Source of the DNA: CAZDQL01 sp964507325
GTDB lineage: Bacteria; Planctomycetota; UBA1135; GCA-002686595
Direction of reading: 5' to 3'
DNA: 64,000 nt
NCBI GenBank assembly: GCA_964507325.1
Contig: CAZDQL010000018.1
Span: forward strand, 1-64,000
Part shown: in pieces, positions 24,986-34,387 of the stretch
Numbering within the stretch: position 1 is the stretch's first letter
Layout: every line of letters starts with the position of its first letter
Notes under the pieces: generated by a model
The model's database searches: none
What the model was told of the DNA's origin: nothing
Seen by the model: only the letters and a program-made list of their open reading frames with translations
Program-made: the position numbers and the translations under genes

Positions 24986-27406
24986 TCACCTGTTCAGGAG
25001 AATCAGCTCGGGCTCGTCGGTGGAGGCCTCGATCGCCGCGATCGTCTCCCTGACGCACTGCGCCTTGCCCAGGCTCAGGCGGCGTGGGAAGTCCTGCTCC
25101 TCGTTCTCGAAGAAGCTCGCCACGGCCTCGAGCTGGGGAATGACCCGCTTCCCATGCGCCCCGTACTGCTTCAGCATCTGCATGACCCTCACGATGCGCT
25201 TCTCGCTGGCGTGTGGCTTCTGGTGGCGGGAGTACTCCACGAGCAGCTCGATCCCCTCGCTGATGCGGTACTTCGTGAAGAGCTGCAGGCCGGCCATGCG
25301 AATGCCGTCCGCAAACATGATTCCACTCGGGGAGGGCTCGACGATCGCCCTGTGGATGGCGGGCAGCAGCGGCTCGAGCTCGTCGTAGGTGAGATTCTCG
25401 TACACGCTGCCGTAGCTCCCCCGCGCACGCCCGTCTTCGTTCAGAAGGCCTGCACGAACGGCTTGCATCAGCAGCTCGCGGTCGACCCCTTCGAGAGAGC
25501 GACCGATCAGCCCGCCCCGCTTGTCGAACAGCGCGAAGGAGAGATAGCGCTGTTCCATGTTGCGCGGGTCCTGCTTCAGATCGCTCTGGGAGAGCCGAGC
25601 GAGCAGCGCGGGGACGGCAGCGCGGGCGGGCTCCCCGATGCCAGCCAGAGCTTCAGCGACCAGGATTCGCAGCCACAGGTCGTCGGCCTGGAAGGTCTCC
25701 AGCAGCTTCGGTATCGCCGCGGCCCCGCGCCCGCGCTGCAGCTTGAGCGCCTGGCACGCACCGTAGCGCGTGTGCAGGTCCGTCGCGTCGAGCAGGCGGA
25801 TCAAGCGGTCGGTGACGTCGTCCTTCCGCCGCCCGAGCGCCATGGCAGCCCGCTCCCGGACGACCACCGACCAACTGCCGAGGCGGCTCAGGAGATCCTC
25901 CGTATCCAGCCCGTCGTAGTAGCCGTTGCGGTCCTTGTTGTCCCAGCCGCGCCCGTCGAGGATCAGAGAGCGCGCGTCGGCGACCGCCAGCGGAGGAACC
26001 ACGCCCGGTCGCTTGCCGGTCAGGTAGATCTTCCTGAGCGGCAGCGCATAACCCAGGAGGAAGGCGCCGGTGCAGTCCCAGCCCGAGTACTTGTCGCCTG
26101 CCGGTTGGGGAGGACCCTGGTGGAGGAAGCTCCCATCCCAGCGCCGCGCCAGGTCCAAGTACCAGGCACCGAACTCCTCCATCCAGACCCCCGTGGCGTG
26201 GGGACCGCCCTGTGCCACGCTCGGCAGCGCCCACAGCATGTTGAAGAAGTTGCCGGTGTGGCCCGTATCGCGTTCGGCTCCGTGAGAGGCGACGCTCATG
26301 CGAGTGAAGAACTCCGCTCGCTGGGGCTCCCCGAGCAGGTCGAACAGAACGGCGGCCATCCCGCACTTGCCGTTGTCCTCGTGGGTCTCGATCCAGGGGC
26401 GATGGTCGCCGTAGGGGATCGCCCCCTTGCCGCTGTAGAAGCGCAGCAGGCGGGCGCTGCGTTCGATGGCGCGTTCCACCGCTGGATTCTCCACGCCCGC
26501 GGTGCGGGCCAGCACCAGCGCGGTGGTCAGCGGTACCCCCGGGGAGTTCATCATCCCGTAGCCGGCGAGGCGGCCGTCGGGTTGCGCAAAGCGATGGCCC
26601 CACGAGCCGACGAGGCTCTGCCCGTGGGCCGCCTCCAGCGCCAGGCGCTCGAGACCCGGCATGACCGAGTCGTCGCCGGTCGCCAGCACGTACTCCGCCA
26701 ATAGCAGGATGACGTAGCCGTAGTACCAGGTCTGGAAGCTCTCCGCCGAGAACTCCGCTGCCCAATGGGCCTCCTTGACGACCAGCTCGAGGTAGGCGCG
26801 ATCTCCGCTGGCGAGCAAGGCCAGGGCATTCAGAGAGCGCGGAATCGGGTTCTCCCGGTAGGAGGGGTCCGCGATGCGTCTCGCCAACGCCTGGCACCCG
26901 CGCTCGAGGATGCGCCGTGACTTCGGACAGTCGTAGGGGGCGGTCGTGCTGTAGGTGCCGAGCACGGGCAGCTCGAGGACGACGTCCTCGGTGCGGCCCT
27001 CCCGCCAGCGGATCAACGACAGCTTGCCGCCGCCGGCCTCCGACTCCGCCGCGGTGAGCGCCTTGCCCAGCTCGGTGCGCGGGTCGCAGGAGAAGGGCTC
27101 GCCACCGGCGCCGAGGATCACGTCGCCGACGACGAGCAGTCCATCGGCAGGGGACCCCTCTGCCACCTGGGTGATCGCGATCTGCCGCGCATCCGTGGTG
27201 ACGAGCCGGTCACAGGAGATCCACCCTCGGGCCCCCGTGGCCCCCAGGGTCCAGTCGTGACTCGCTCCCTCCGGGATCTCGCCGCCCTGGGTGAGGTCTT
27301 GGGTGGCGAGCGGCTGAGGAGCCCAGGCCGCCGCCGATGGAGCGGTGGGGAGCGAGAGGAGCGCCACGGCGGCGACGGATGTGATGAGCTGTTCCCTGGC
27401 GATCAT
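24986..27406 (-). CDS. Exported PDZ/HEAT protein, DUF6288-like (copy 1)
   Basis: This 806-residue exported protein (signal peptide residues 1-26) has a PDZ-like domain at about 60-135 (GSPADGLLVVGDVILGAGG). A long helical middle follows that looks like a terpenoid-toroid or glycosidase-like alpha barrel (SVASHGAERDTGHTGNFFN, GKGAIPYGDHRPW). HEAT-like repeats lie at about 515-600 and a helical tail completes it. It is a clear paralogue of the gene at 44435 with the same domain order. I assign it to the DUF6288 family from memory. No catalytic site is proven. A -10-like TAGCAT (27458-27463, minus strand) and a CAGGAG ribosome site precede the ATG at 27406. The URO-D gene follows after 35 bases. 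Confidence 0.7.
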   Translation of the reverse strand: MIAREQLITSVAAVALLSLPTAPSAAAWAPQPLATQDLTQGGEIPEGASHDWTLGATGARGWISCDRLVTTDARQIAITQVAEGSPADGLLVVGDVILGAGGEPFSCDPRTELGKALTAAESEAGGGKLSLIRWREGRTEDVVLELPVLGTYSTTAPYDCPKSRRILERGCQALARRIADPSYRENPIPRSLNALALLASGDRAYLELVVKEAHWAAEFSAESFQTWYYGYVILLLAEYVLATGDDSVMPGLERLALEAAHGQSLVGSWGHRFAQPDGRLAGYGMMNSPGVPLTTALVLARTAGVENPAVERAIERSARLLRFYSGKGAIPYGDHRPWIETHEDNGKCGMAAVLFDLLGEPQRAEFFTRMSVASHGAERDTGHTGNFFNMLWALPSVAQGGPHATGVWMEEFGAWYLDLARRWDGSFLHQGPPQPAGDKYSGWDCTGAFLLGYALPLRKIYLTGKRPGVVPPLAVADARSLILDGRGWDNKDRNGYYDGLDTEDLLSRLGSWSVVVRERAAMALGRRKDDVTDRLIRLLDATDLHTRYGACQALKLQRGRGAAAIPKLLETFQADDLWLRILVAEALAGIGEPARAAVPALLARLSQSDLKQDPRNMEQRYLSFALFDKRGGLIGRSLEGVDRELLMQAVRAGLLNEDGRARGSYGSVYENLTYDELEPLLPAIHRAIVEPSPSGIMFADGIRMAGLQLFTKYRISEGIELLVEYSRHQKPHASEKRIVRVMQMLKQYGAHGKRVIPQLEAVASFFENEEQDFPRRLSLGKAQCVRETIAAIEASTDEPELILLNR

Positions 27407-27649
27407 GGTGGGCTCCTGGTTCTCGGATGGCGATCGGTCGACCTTCCATCGCCACCCATGCTAGGGAAGAAGCAGCCTCGCATCCTCTACGACCTATGTC
27501 GCAGGCGCGGAGAGGGTCACGACTCCGCGTCCCCCGGGCGCCACGGGCCGCGCGGGCGTAGCCCGACCGGCGGATCGGCTGGGTCGCTCTCCAGGCTCGG
27601 ATAGACTGCGCGTTCCGTACCCCCACCGAACCGCGGCCTGGAGCCGATC

Positions 27650-30031
27650 ATGCGTGCGCTCTGCCTCCTGCCCCTGTCGTTCCTCATCCTCTCGACTGCG
27701 GACAACGCCTCGGCAGCGCCTCAGGTCGACCCCGGCACGCTGCTCTGGTACGACGAACCCGCGCGGGAGTGGACCGAGGCGCTGCCCGTCGGGAATGGGC
27801 GGCTGGGAGCGATGGTGTACGGGGGGACCGCGGACGAGCGGATCGGCCTGAACGAGGACACCGTCTGGACCGGCGGGCCGTACGAGCCGAGCAACCCCCT
27901 CGGCGCGGCGGCCCTGCCCGAGATCCAGCGGCTCGTCTTCGCGGGCGAGTACGTCCAGGCGCACAAGCTCTTTGGCCGCACGATGATGGGCTGGCCCGTG
28001 GAGCAGATGAAGTACCAGTACCTGGGGCGGCTGCTGCTCGCGTTCCCCGGGCACGAGGCGGCGGAGGACTACCGGCGCTCCCTCGACCTGAACACGGCGG
28101 TCGCGACGGTGAGCTACAGGGTGGGGGAGACGACCTTCCGGCGCGAGGTGTTCGCCTCCGCGGTGGATCGAGTGATCGTCGTGCGGCTGACGGCGGACCG
28201 ACCCGGCGCGCTCGACTTCACGGCGCGCATGCAGGGGCTCAAGAACCCCGCACACTCGAACTACGCCGACGATTGGTGCCGCGTCGACTACTTGCCCGAG
28301 GGGGCCGTGCGCATGCACGGCAAGGTGGCGACGTACCTGGGGGTCGAGGGACGGCTGCGCTGGGCGACGCGCATCCTCGTGCACCCCGAGGGGGGCAGGG
28401 TGTATCCCGCCGACGAGCGAGTGGTCGTCGAGGGCGCAGACGCGGTGACGATTCTCGTGGGGGCGGCGACGAACTTCGTCGACTACCGCACCCTGAGCGA
28501 CGCCGACCCCATGGACGCGGCGGCGGCCAGCGTCGCCGCGGCGGCCGGGCGCCCCTACGAGGCGCTCATGACCGACCACGTGGGCGATCACCAGGCGCTC
28601 TTCCAGCGCGTCGACCTCGACCTGGGAACGACCCCGGCCGGCGCGCTGCCCACCGACGAGCGCGTGCGGGCCTTCGAGGTGACCGACGACCCCGAGCTCG
28701 CCGCGCTCCTGTTCCAGTACGGCCGCTACCTCCTGATCGCCAGCTCGCGGCCCGGGACGCAGCCCGCGAACCTGCAGGGGATCTGGAACGACGACCCGAA
28801 CCCCAAGTGGGACAGCAAGTACACGACGAACATCAACACGGAGATGAACTACTGGCCGGCCGAGGTGGCGAACCTGGCCGAGCTGCACGAGCCGCTCTTC
28901 TCCATGATCGAGGACCTCTCGCAGACCGGGGCGAGCACGGCGCGCAAGAGCTACGGCGCCCCGGGCTGGGTCTTCCACCAGAACACCGACCTCTGGCGCG
29001 CGTCGGCGCCGATGGACGGACCGCTGTGGGGCTCGTGGCAAACGGGCGGCGCCTGGCTGTGCACACACCTGTGGGAGCACTGGCGCTTCCATCCGGACGG
29101 AGAGTTCCTCGCGCGGGCCTACCCGCTCCTCAAGGGCTGCGCGGAGTTCTTCCTCGCCACCCTCGTCGAGCATCCCGAGCACGGCTGGCTCGTGACGTGC
29201 CCCTCCAACTCGCCCGAGAACTTCCCAGAGCGCGGCGTGCCGGTGATCTGGGACGAGATCTGCGACTACGACTGCGTGCCCAACATCGACGCCGGCCCCA
29301 CCATCGACATGCAGCTCCTGCGCTACGTCTTCGACGCCTGTGCGGAGGCGTCCGAGATCCTCGGGGTCGACGAGGAGTTCCGCGGGAAGGTGCGCGCAGC
29401 CCGCGCTCGCCTGGCGCCGAACCAGATCGGGAGGGGCGGCCGCCTGCAGGAGTGGCTCGAGGACTGGGAGGACAGCGAGCCGCACCACCGCCACTACTCG
29501 CACCTGTGGGGTGCGTATCCGGGCTACGAGATCGATCCCGAGGGGACGCCCGAGCTCGCGGCCGCGGTGGCGAAGTCGCTCGAGCTGCGGACGGAGGCGG
29601 GCACCGGATGGGGGCACGCTTGGCAGGTGGGGATCTGGGCGCGGCTGCGCGACGCGCAGAAAGCCCACCGCCTCCTGCGCCGCCTCGTCGCCGACAACAC
29701 CAAGCCCAACCTGTGGTCGGCGTGCTTCGGCGTACCCCAGCTCGACGGCAGCTACGGTATCACCGCCACGATCGCGGAGATGCTCCTGCAGTCACAGACG
29801 GGCGAGCTCCACCTCCTGCCCGCCCTGCCCGCGGAGTGGCCCACCGGCAGCGTGCGGGGCCTGCGCGCCCGCGGGGGATTCGAGGTCGACCTCAGTTGGA
29901 AGGACGGCGCGCTCGAGGTGGTGACGCTGCGTTCCGCCCTCGGCGGTGAGTGCCGGCTGCGCTACGGGGATCGCCGACGCACCGTTGCGATCGAGGCGGG
30001 AGGCGAGATGTCACTGAAGGGCGCGTGGTAG
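27650..30031 (+). CDS. Exported alpha-L-fucosidase, GH95
   Basis: This 793-residue protein has a signal peptide (residues 1-23) and the full GH95 arrangement. The N-terminal beta domain opens LWYDEPAREWTEALPVGNG and continues GLNEDTVWTGGP. The (alpha/alpha)6 barrel carries NINTEMNYWPAEVANL, CPSNSPEN (candidate catalytic Glu), HRHYSHLWGAYPG and PQLDGSYGITATIAEML (candidate Asp). GH95 enzymes are inverting alpha-1,2-L-fucosidases, and some act on alpha-L-galactosides. The length is as expected for the family. A -10-like TAGACT is at 27602-27607. It heads a run of same-strand genes for sugar uptake and oxidation (30120-35548), supporting use of fucose or a similar deoxy sugar. Confidence 0.92.
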   Translation: MRALCLLPLSFLILSTADNASAAPQVDPGTLLWYDEPAREWTEALPVGNGRLGAMVYGGTADERIGLNEDTVWTGGPYEPSNPLGAAALPEIQRLVFAGEYVQAHKLFGRTMMGWPVEQMKYQYLGRLLLAFPGHEAAEDYRRSLDLNTAVATVSYRVGETTFRREVFASAVDRVIVVRLTADRPGALDFTARMQGLKNPAHSNYADDWCRVDYLPEGAVRMHGKVATYLGVEGRLRWATRILVHPEGGRVYPADERVVVEGADAVTILVGAATNFVDYRTLSDADPMDAAAASVAAAAGRPYEALMTDHVGDHQALFQRVDLDLGTTPAGALPTDERVRAFEVTDDPELAALLFQYGRYLLIASSRPGTQPANLQGIWNDDPNPKWDSKYTTNINTEMNYWPAEVANLAELHEPLFSMIEDLSQTGASTARKSYGAPGWVFHQNTDLWRASAPMDGPLWGSWQTGGAWLCTHLWEHWRFHPDGEFLARAYPLLKGCAEFFLATLVEHPEHGWLVTCPSNSPENFPERGVPVIWDEICDYDCVPNIDAGPTIDMQLLRYVFDACAEASEILGVDEEFRGKVRAARARLAPNQIGRGGRLQEWLEDWEDSEPHHRHYSHLWGAYPGYEIDPEGTPELAAAVAKSLELRTEAGTGWGHAWQVGIWARLRDAQKAHRLLRRLVADNTKPNLWSACFGVPQLDGSYGITATIAEMLLQSQTGELHLLPALPAEWPTGSVRGLRARGGFEVDLSWKDGALEVVTLRSALGGECRLRYGDRRRTVAIEAGGEMSLKGAW

Positions 30032-30119
30032 GGGACCGGCCCGCGCGAATTCACTCGCTCGCACGGGGGCCTGCGGTAGGATCCGTGGGACCTCGAATCC
30101 ACCTGTCGGAAGCCAGACC

Positions 30120-31538
30120 ATGTCCACGAAGACCCGCAGCACCCGCCGCAGCTTTCTGAAGAAGTCCGCCGCGGCGACGGCCGGCATCACGATCCTCCCC
30201 TCCTATCTCGTCACCGGCGCCCGGGCGCAGGACGGCAAGCTGCCACCGAGCAAGCGCATCAACCTGGGCGTGATCGGCGTGGGCGGGCGAGCCTCCGGTG
30301 TCGTCCCCGGTCTCTGTGCCGGTGGCAAGGCCCATCCGGTGGCGTTCTGTGACGTCGACTTCGGTGCGAGGGCTGTCGAGAAGAATCTGGAGAGGTACCC
30401 GGGCGTACGGCAGTTCAAGGACTTCCGGGTGATGTTGGAGGAGATGGGCGACGACATCGACGCGGTCAGCGTGGTGACGCCGGACCACACGCACTTCCCC
30501 GCGACGGTGTTGGCGATGTCGATGGGCAAGCACGTCTACGTCGAGAAGCCGCTGACCCACTCCTACCTCGAGGCGGACCTGCTGATGCGAGCCGAGAGGA
30601 AGTTCAAGGTGGTCACGCAGATGGGCAACCAGGGCCACACCTCGGGCGGGTCCGTCCAGTTCCAGCGCCTGGTCGAGCACGGCGTCGTGCGCGACATCAC
30701 CAAGATCGACGCCTGGAAGTCGCCGGGCCTGTTCTTCATGAACGCCGCCAAGCGCTTCGCGGAGTACCCGCCGGAAGACGAGATGCCCGAGACCCTGGAC
30801 TGGGATCTGTGGTGCGGGCCGGCGGAGAAGAAGCCCTTCAGCACCAAGTACCACCCCTTCGACTGGCGCGCGTTCTGGCTCTACGGGAACGGCATGCTGG
30901 GCGATTGGGGCTGCCACATCATCGACTTCGCGCACGAGTGGCTGGAGCTGGGCCAGCCCACCGAGATCGAGCCGCTGCGGATCGACGACCCCAACGACGT
31001 CCTCTTCCCGCTGAGCTCGCACCTGAGGATGAAGTTCCCTCGGCGCGGCGAGCATCCGGCCCTGGAGTTGATCTGGCGCGACGGTGCGAATTGCCTCCCG
31101 GAGGTTCCCGAGGAGTTCCAGGAGAAGCAGTCGGACGGCAGCCTCGAGCCGCCCAAGCTGGGCGGAGCCGGCACGATCCTGCACCGCGCGGACGGGAAGC
31201 TCGCGATCACGCGCGGGTCCCACGGGGGGACCTCGAGCGTGATTCCCAAGCAGCAGGCCGAGGAGCACGCTGAGGCGCTCGAGGTCGAGAATCCGCCCTT
31301 CAACCACACGGCCAGCTTCACGGCGGCCTGCATGGGCGAGGACCAGACCCGCTCGCCGTTCAGCATCGGGGGCGAGCTGACCAAGACGTTGATGCTGGGC
31401 ATCATCTGCCAGCGCCTCAACGAGGAGTTGCGCTTCGACCGCAACAAGGAGCGCTTCGTCGGCAACGAGCGGGCCAATGCCCTGTTGGAGGGCCCGCCGC
31501 CGCGTCCCGGCTGGGAGGAGTTCTACCGGATGGTGTAG
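30120..31538 (+). CDS. TAT-exported Gfo/Idh/MocA family oxidoreductase
   Basis: The product is a 472-residue NAD(P)-dependent sugar dehydrogenase-like protein of the Gfo/Idh/MocA family. The N-terminus is a twin-arginine signal (RRSFLKKSAAATAG), so the folded protein with its cofactor is exported. The Rossmann fold begins at INLGVIGVGGRASG, with FCDVDF ending the second strand and the family's EKPLTHS motif at about residue 142. A WGCHIIDFAHEW segment carries the usual catalytic-region His. Members oxidise, reduce or hydrolyse glycosides via a 3-keto step. A -10-like TAGGAT is at 30077-30082. It lies between the GH95 gene and the symporter operon; its sugar is unknown. Confidence 0.88.
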   Translation: MSTKTRSTRRSFLKKSAAATAGITILPSYLVTGARAQDGKLPPSKRINLGVIGVGGRASGVVPGLCAGGKAHPVAFCDVDFGARAVEKNLERYPGVRQFKDFRVMLEEMGDDIDAVSVVTPDHTHFPATVLAMSMGKHVYVEKPLTHSYLEADLLMRAERKFKVVTQMGNQGHTSGGSVQFQRLVEHGVVRDITKIDAWKSPGLFFMNAAKRFAEYPPEDEMPETLDWDLWCGPAEKKPFSTKYHPFDWRAFWLYGNGMLGDWGCHIIDFAHEWLELGQPTEIEPLRIDDPNDVLFPLSSHLRMKFPRRGEHPALELIWRDGANCLPEVPEEFQEKQSDGSLEPPKLGGAGTILHRADGKLAITRGSHGGTSSVIPKQQAEEHAEALEVENPPFNHTASFTAACMGEDQTRSPFSIGGELTKTLMLGIICQRLNEELRFDRNKERFVGNERANALLEGPPPRPGWEEFYRMV

Positions 31539-31694
31539 CGGCCTCACCTCGAGAGCTGCACGCCATCCCCGTTGTCGTAGAGCTCGGCCACCACCGGCCC
31601 GAGCCCGGGGCCGGTTCGCCCTGCGCCGCGCCTCGCTGTACCATGCCGGCTCTCCGGTTTCCCACGCGCGTCCCCAGCCGATCGGAAGAATCAC

Positions 31695-33332
31695 ATGGTG
31701 TTTGCGGCAACGAGCATCCCGACCCTCGACGTCGTCATCATCGTCACGTACCTGATCGGCATCCTCGCGCTGGGTGTGCTCGTCTCGCACAAGAAGGGGA
31801 TCACCAGCAGCGAGTACTTCCTGGCCGGTCGCTCCCTGCGCTGGCCGATGGTGGGGGCGGCGCTCTTCGCCACCAACATCTCGACCATCCACTTGGTCGG
31901 CCTGGCGGAGTCCGGCTACAAGCACGGGCTGGTGATCGGCAACTTCGAGTGGATGGCGTCCTTCTGCCTGATCCTGCTCGGACTCGTCTTCGCGCCCTTC
32001 TACTTCCGGAACCGGATCTCGACCCTGCCGGAGTACCTCGAGAAGCGCTACAGCCCCGGCGCGCGCACCTTCCTGGCCTTCATCGCCGTCATCGGCGCGC
32101 TGCTGATCCACATCGGCTTCAGCCTCTACGCCGGCGCGGCCGTCTTCGAGCAGTTCTTCGGGGTCGACGTGGTCTGGTCGATCCTGATCATCTCGGTGGT
32201 GACCGCGATCTACACCCTGCAGGGGGGGCTCAAGGCGGTGGTGGTGACCGAGTCGATCCAGACGATCATCCTGCTCCTGGGCGCGGTGATCGTGACGATC
32301 CTCGCCATCGCAGCCCTGCCCGAAAACGGCGTCGAGACGTTCACGCAGTTCAAGGAGCGCATCAAGCCCGACCAGCTCAGCATGCTGCAGCCGATCCGCG
32401 ATCAGAGCGGGAAGCTGGCCGAGTTCTCCTGGCTATCGGTCGTGCTCGGCTACCCGATCCTGGGGGTGTGGTACTGGTGCGCCGATCAGACGATCGTGCA
32501 GCGCGTGCTCGGCGCCAAGACGCTGCGCGACGCGCAAATCGGCCCCCTCTTCGCCGGCTTCCTGAAGATCCTGCCGGTCTTCATCATGGTGTTGCCGGGC
32601 GTGGTCGGCTACGTCCTCTTCGCGGACCAGATCGGTGACGACGCCAAGCAGACCCTGCCGGTCTTGATCTCGGAGCTGGTGCCGGTGGGGCTCAAGGGCC
32701 TGATCGCGGCCGGGCTCCTGGCGGCGCTGATGAGCACCATCGCCGGCGCGCTGAACAGCTGCGGGACGCTGATCGCGGTCGACATCGTCAAGCGCGCCAA
32801 CCCCTCCGTCTCCGACCGCACCCAGGTGACGGTGGGGCGCGTCAGCGCGGTGGTCGTGATGCTCCTGGCGATGGCCTGGTCGACCCAGGGCCACCGCTTC
32901 GACAGCATCTTCGTGGCGATCAACAAGATCCCGGTCATGTTCGCGCCGGCGATCACGACCGTCTTCCTGTGGGGTGTGTTCTGGCGACGGGGGACGCGCC
33001 AGGCGGCCCTCATGACGCTAAGCATCGGCTTCCTCGTGGGTGCGGTGAACTTCGTCTTCGACGTGCCGCTGGTGGGCAAGACGGAGTACACGACCGACGT
33101 GCTGGGCATCCCCTTCATGCAGCAGGCCTGGTGGTTCTTCTGTCTGTGCAGTGCGATCTACGTGGTGACGAGCCTCGCCACGCCGCGCCACTCCGACGAG
33201 GAGCTCGAGAACCTGTGCTGGGGCAACCCCCTGCGGACGCTGCGCGGTGCCCTCGCAGGCCTCAGCGATCCGCGCGTCTTCGCCGGCATCCTCTTGGTGG
33301 TGATGCTGGTGCTCTACTGGTTCCTGAGATGA
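31695..33332 (+). CDS. Sodium/solute symporter (SSS family), probable sugar transporter
   Basis: The 545-residue membrane protein has about 14 hydrophobic segments and the sodium:solute symporter signature. Key stretches are FLAGRSLRWPMVGAALFATN (helix 1-2 region with the sodium-site residues), STLPEYLEKRY and LLAALMSTIAGALNS. It resembles the SGLT/SLC5 sugar branch. It would import a monosaccharide with sodium across the inner membrane. A -10-like TACCAT is at 31639-31644, giving a leader of about 45 bases. The next gene starts nine bases after the stop, so this gene heads a three-gene operon with two dehydrogenases. L-fucose or a related sugar is the likely cargo, by context. Confidence 0.9.
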   Translation: MVFAATSIPTLDVVIIVTYLIGILALGVLVSHKKGITSSEYFLAGRSLRWPMVGAALFATNISTIHLVGLAESGYKHGLVIGNFEWMASFCLILLGLVFAPFYFRNRISTLPEYLEKRYSPGARTFLAFIAVIGALLIHIGFSLYAGAAVFEQFFGVDVVWSILIISVVTAIYTLQGGLKAVVVTESIQTIILLLGAVIVTILAIAALPENGVETFTQFKERIKPDQLSMLQPIRDQSGKLAEFSWLSVVLGYPILGVWYWCADQTIVQRVLGAKTLRDAQIGPLFAGFLKILPVFIMVLPGVVGYVLFADQIGDDAKQTLPVLISELVPVGLKGLIAAGLLAALMSTIAGALNSCGTLIAVDIVKRANPSVSDRTQVTVGRVSAVVVMLLAMAWSTQGHRFDSIFVAINKIPVMFAPAITTVFLWGVFWRRGTRQAALMTLSIGFLVGAVNFVFDVPLVGKTEYTTDVLGIPFMQQAWWFFCLCSAIYVVTSLATPRHSDEELENLCWGNPLRTLRGALAGLSDPRVFAGILLVVMLVLYWFLR

Positions 33333-33341
33333 GGTGACGCA

Positions 33342-34364
33342 GTGCGTCAGGCGATCATGACCGCGCCCGGGGTCGTCGAGCTCCGGGACGTGCCTGAGCC
33401 GGTGGCGGGTCCGGGCGAGGTGCTCTTGCGCGTGCAGCGCATCGGCGTGTGCGGCAGCGACGTGCACGTGAACCACGGCCGGCACCCCTTCACGCCCTAC
33501 CCGGTGGTGCAGGGGCACGAGTTCTCGGCCGTCGTCGAGGTCCTGGGCGAAGGGGTCGAGGGGGTCCCCATCGGCGCGCGCGCCACCGCGCGGCCGCAGC
33601 TGGTATGCGGCGAGTGCGGTCCCTGCCGGCGCGGCGACTACCACATCTGTGACGTGCTGCGCGTGACCGGCTTCCAGGCCCCCGGTTGCGCCCAGGAGCT
33701 CTTCGTGACGAGCGCCGAGCGGCTCGTGCTGCTGCCGGACTCCTTCAGTCCCGAGCAGGGCGCGCTGATCGAGCCCACCTCGGTCGGCGTGCACTCCAGC
33801 GGCCGCGGCGGCGAGCTCGCGGGCCAGAACGTGGTCGTGCTCGGCGCCGGCCCGATCGGGAACCTCCTGGCCCAAGTGGTCAAGAGCCGCGGGGCGCGGC
33901 GCATCCTGATCACGGACCTCTCCGACTACCGCCTCGAGATGGCGCTGGCCTGCGGCATCGAGCACACCTCGAACGCCGGCCGCGAGTCCCTCGACGAGGC
34001 CGCGCGGCGCGTCTTCGGTGACGAGGGTTTCCGCATCGCCTTCGAGGCCGCCGGCTCCGAGGCCACCATGGCCGCCGCGGTCGAGCACATCGGCAAGGGC
34101 GGCCGCATCGTGGTGCTGGGCGTCTTCGACGACAAGCCGCGCATCGACATGTCGGTGGTGGGGGACCGCGAGCTCTCCCTGATCGGCACGCTGATGTACC
34201 AGCACGACGACTACGAGCGCGCGGTCGAGCTGATCGCCTCGGGCGAGGTGGTCGTCGAGCCGCTCGTGACACGCCACTTCCCCCTCGAGGAGTACGCCGA
34301 GGCCTACGCCTTCATCGACCGCGAGGCGGACCGCAGCCTCAAGGTCGTGATCGACGTCGACTGA
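33342..34364 (+). CDS. Zinc-dependent medium-chain sugar/polyol dehydrogenase
   Basis: This 340-residue cytoplasmic enzyme is a zinc-containing medium-chain dehydrogenase. The catalytic zinc ligands are in GVCGSDVH, QGHEF and IEPTSVGVH. The structural zinc site is the four-cysteine CGECGPCRRGDYHIC. The NAD-binding motif is VLGAGPIGN. It resembles sorbitol, idonate and galactitol-phosphate dehydrogenases. The GTG start at 33342 is chosen because GAGGTGA is correctly spaced and the N-terminal strand (RQAIMTAPGVVELRD) begins there. It lies nine bases after the symporter stop and is probably translationally linked. It likely oxidises the imported sugar or a product of it; the exact substrate is unknown. 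Confidence 0.88.
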   Translation: MRQAIMTAPGVVELRDVPEPVAGPGEVLLRVQRIGVCGSDVHVNHGRHPFTPYPVVQGHEFSAVVEVLGEGVEGVPIGARATARPQLVCGECGPCRRGDYHICDVLRVTGFQAPGCAQELFVTSAERLVLLPDSFSPEQGALIEPTSVGVHSSGRGGELAGQNVVVLGAGPIGNLLAQVVKSRGARRILITDLSDYRLEMALACGIEHTSNAGRESLDEAARRVFGDEGFRIAFEAAGSEATMAAAVEHIGKGGRIVVLGVFDDKPRIDMSVVGDRELSLIGTLMYQHDDYERAVELIASGEVVVEPLVTRHFPLEEYAEAYAFIDREADRSLKVVIDVD

Positions 34365-34387
34365 GTCCGCGCAACCCGGAGCCAGCC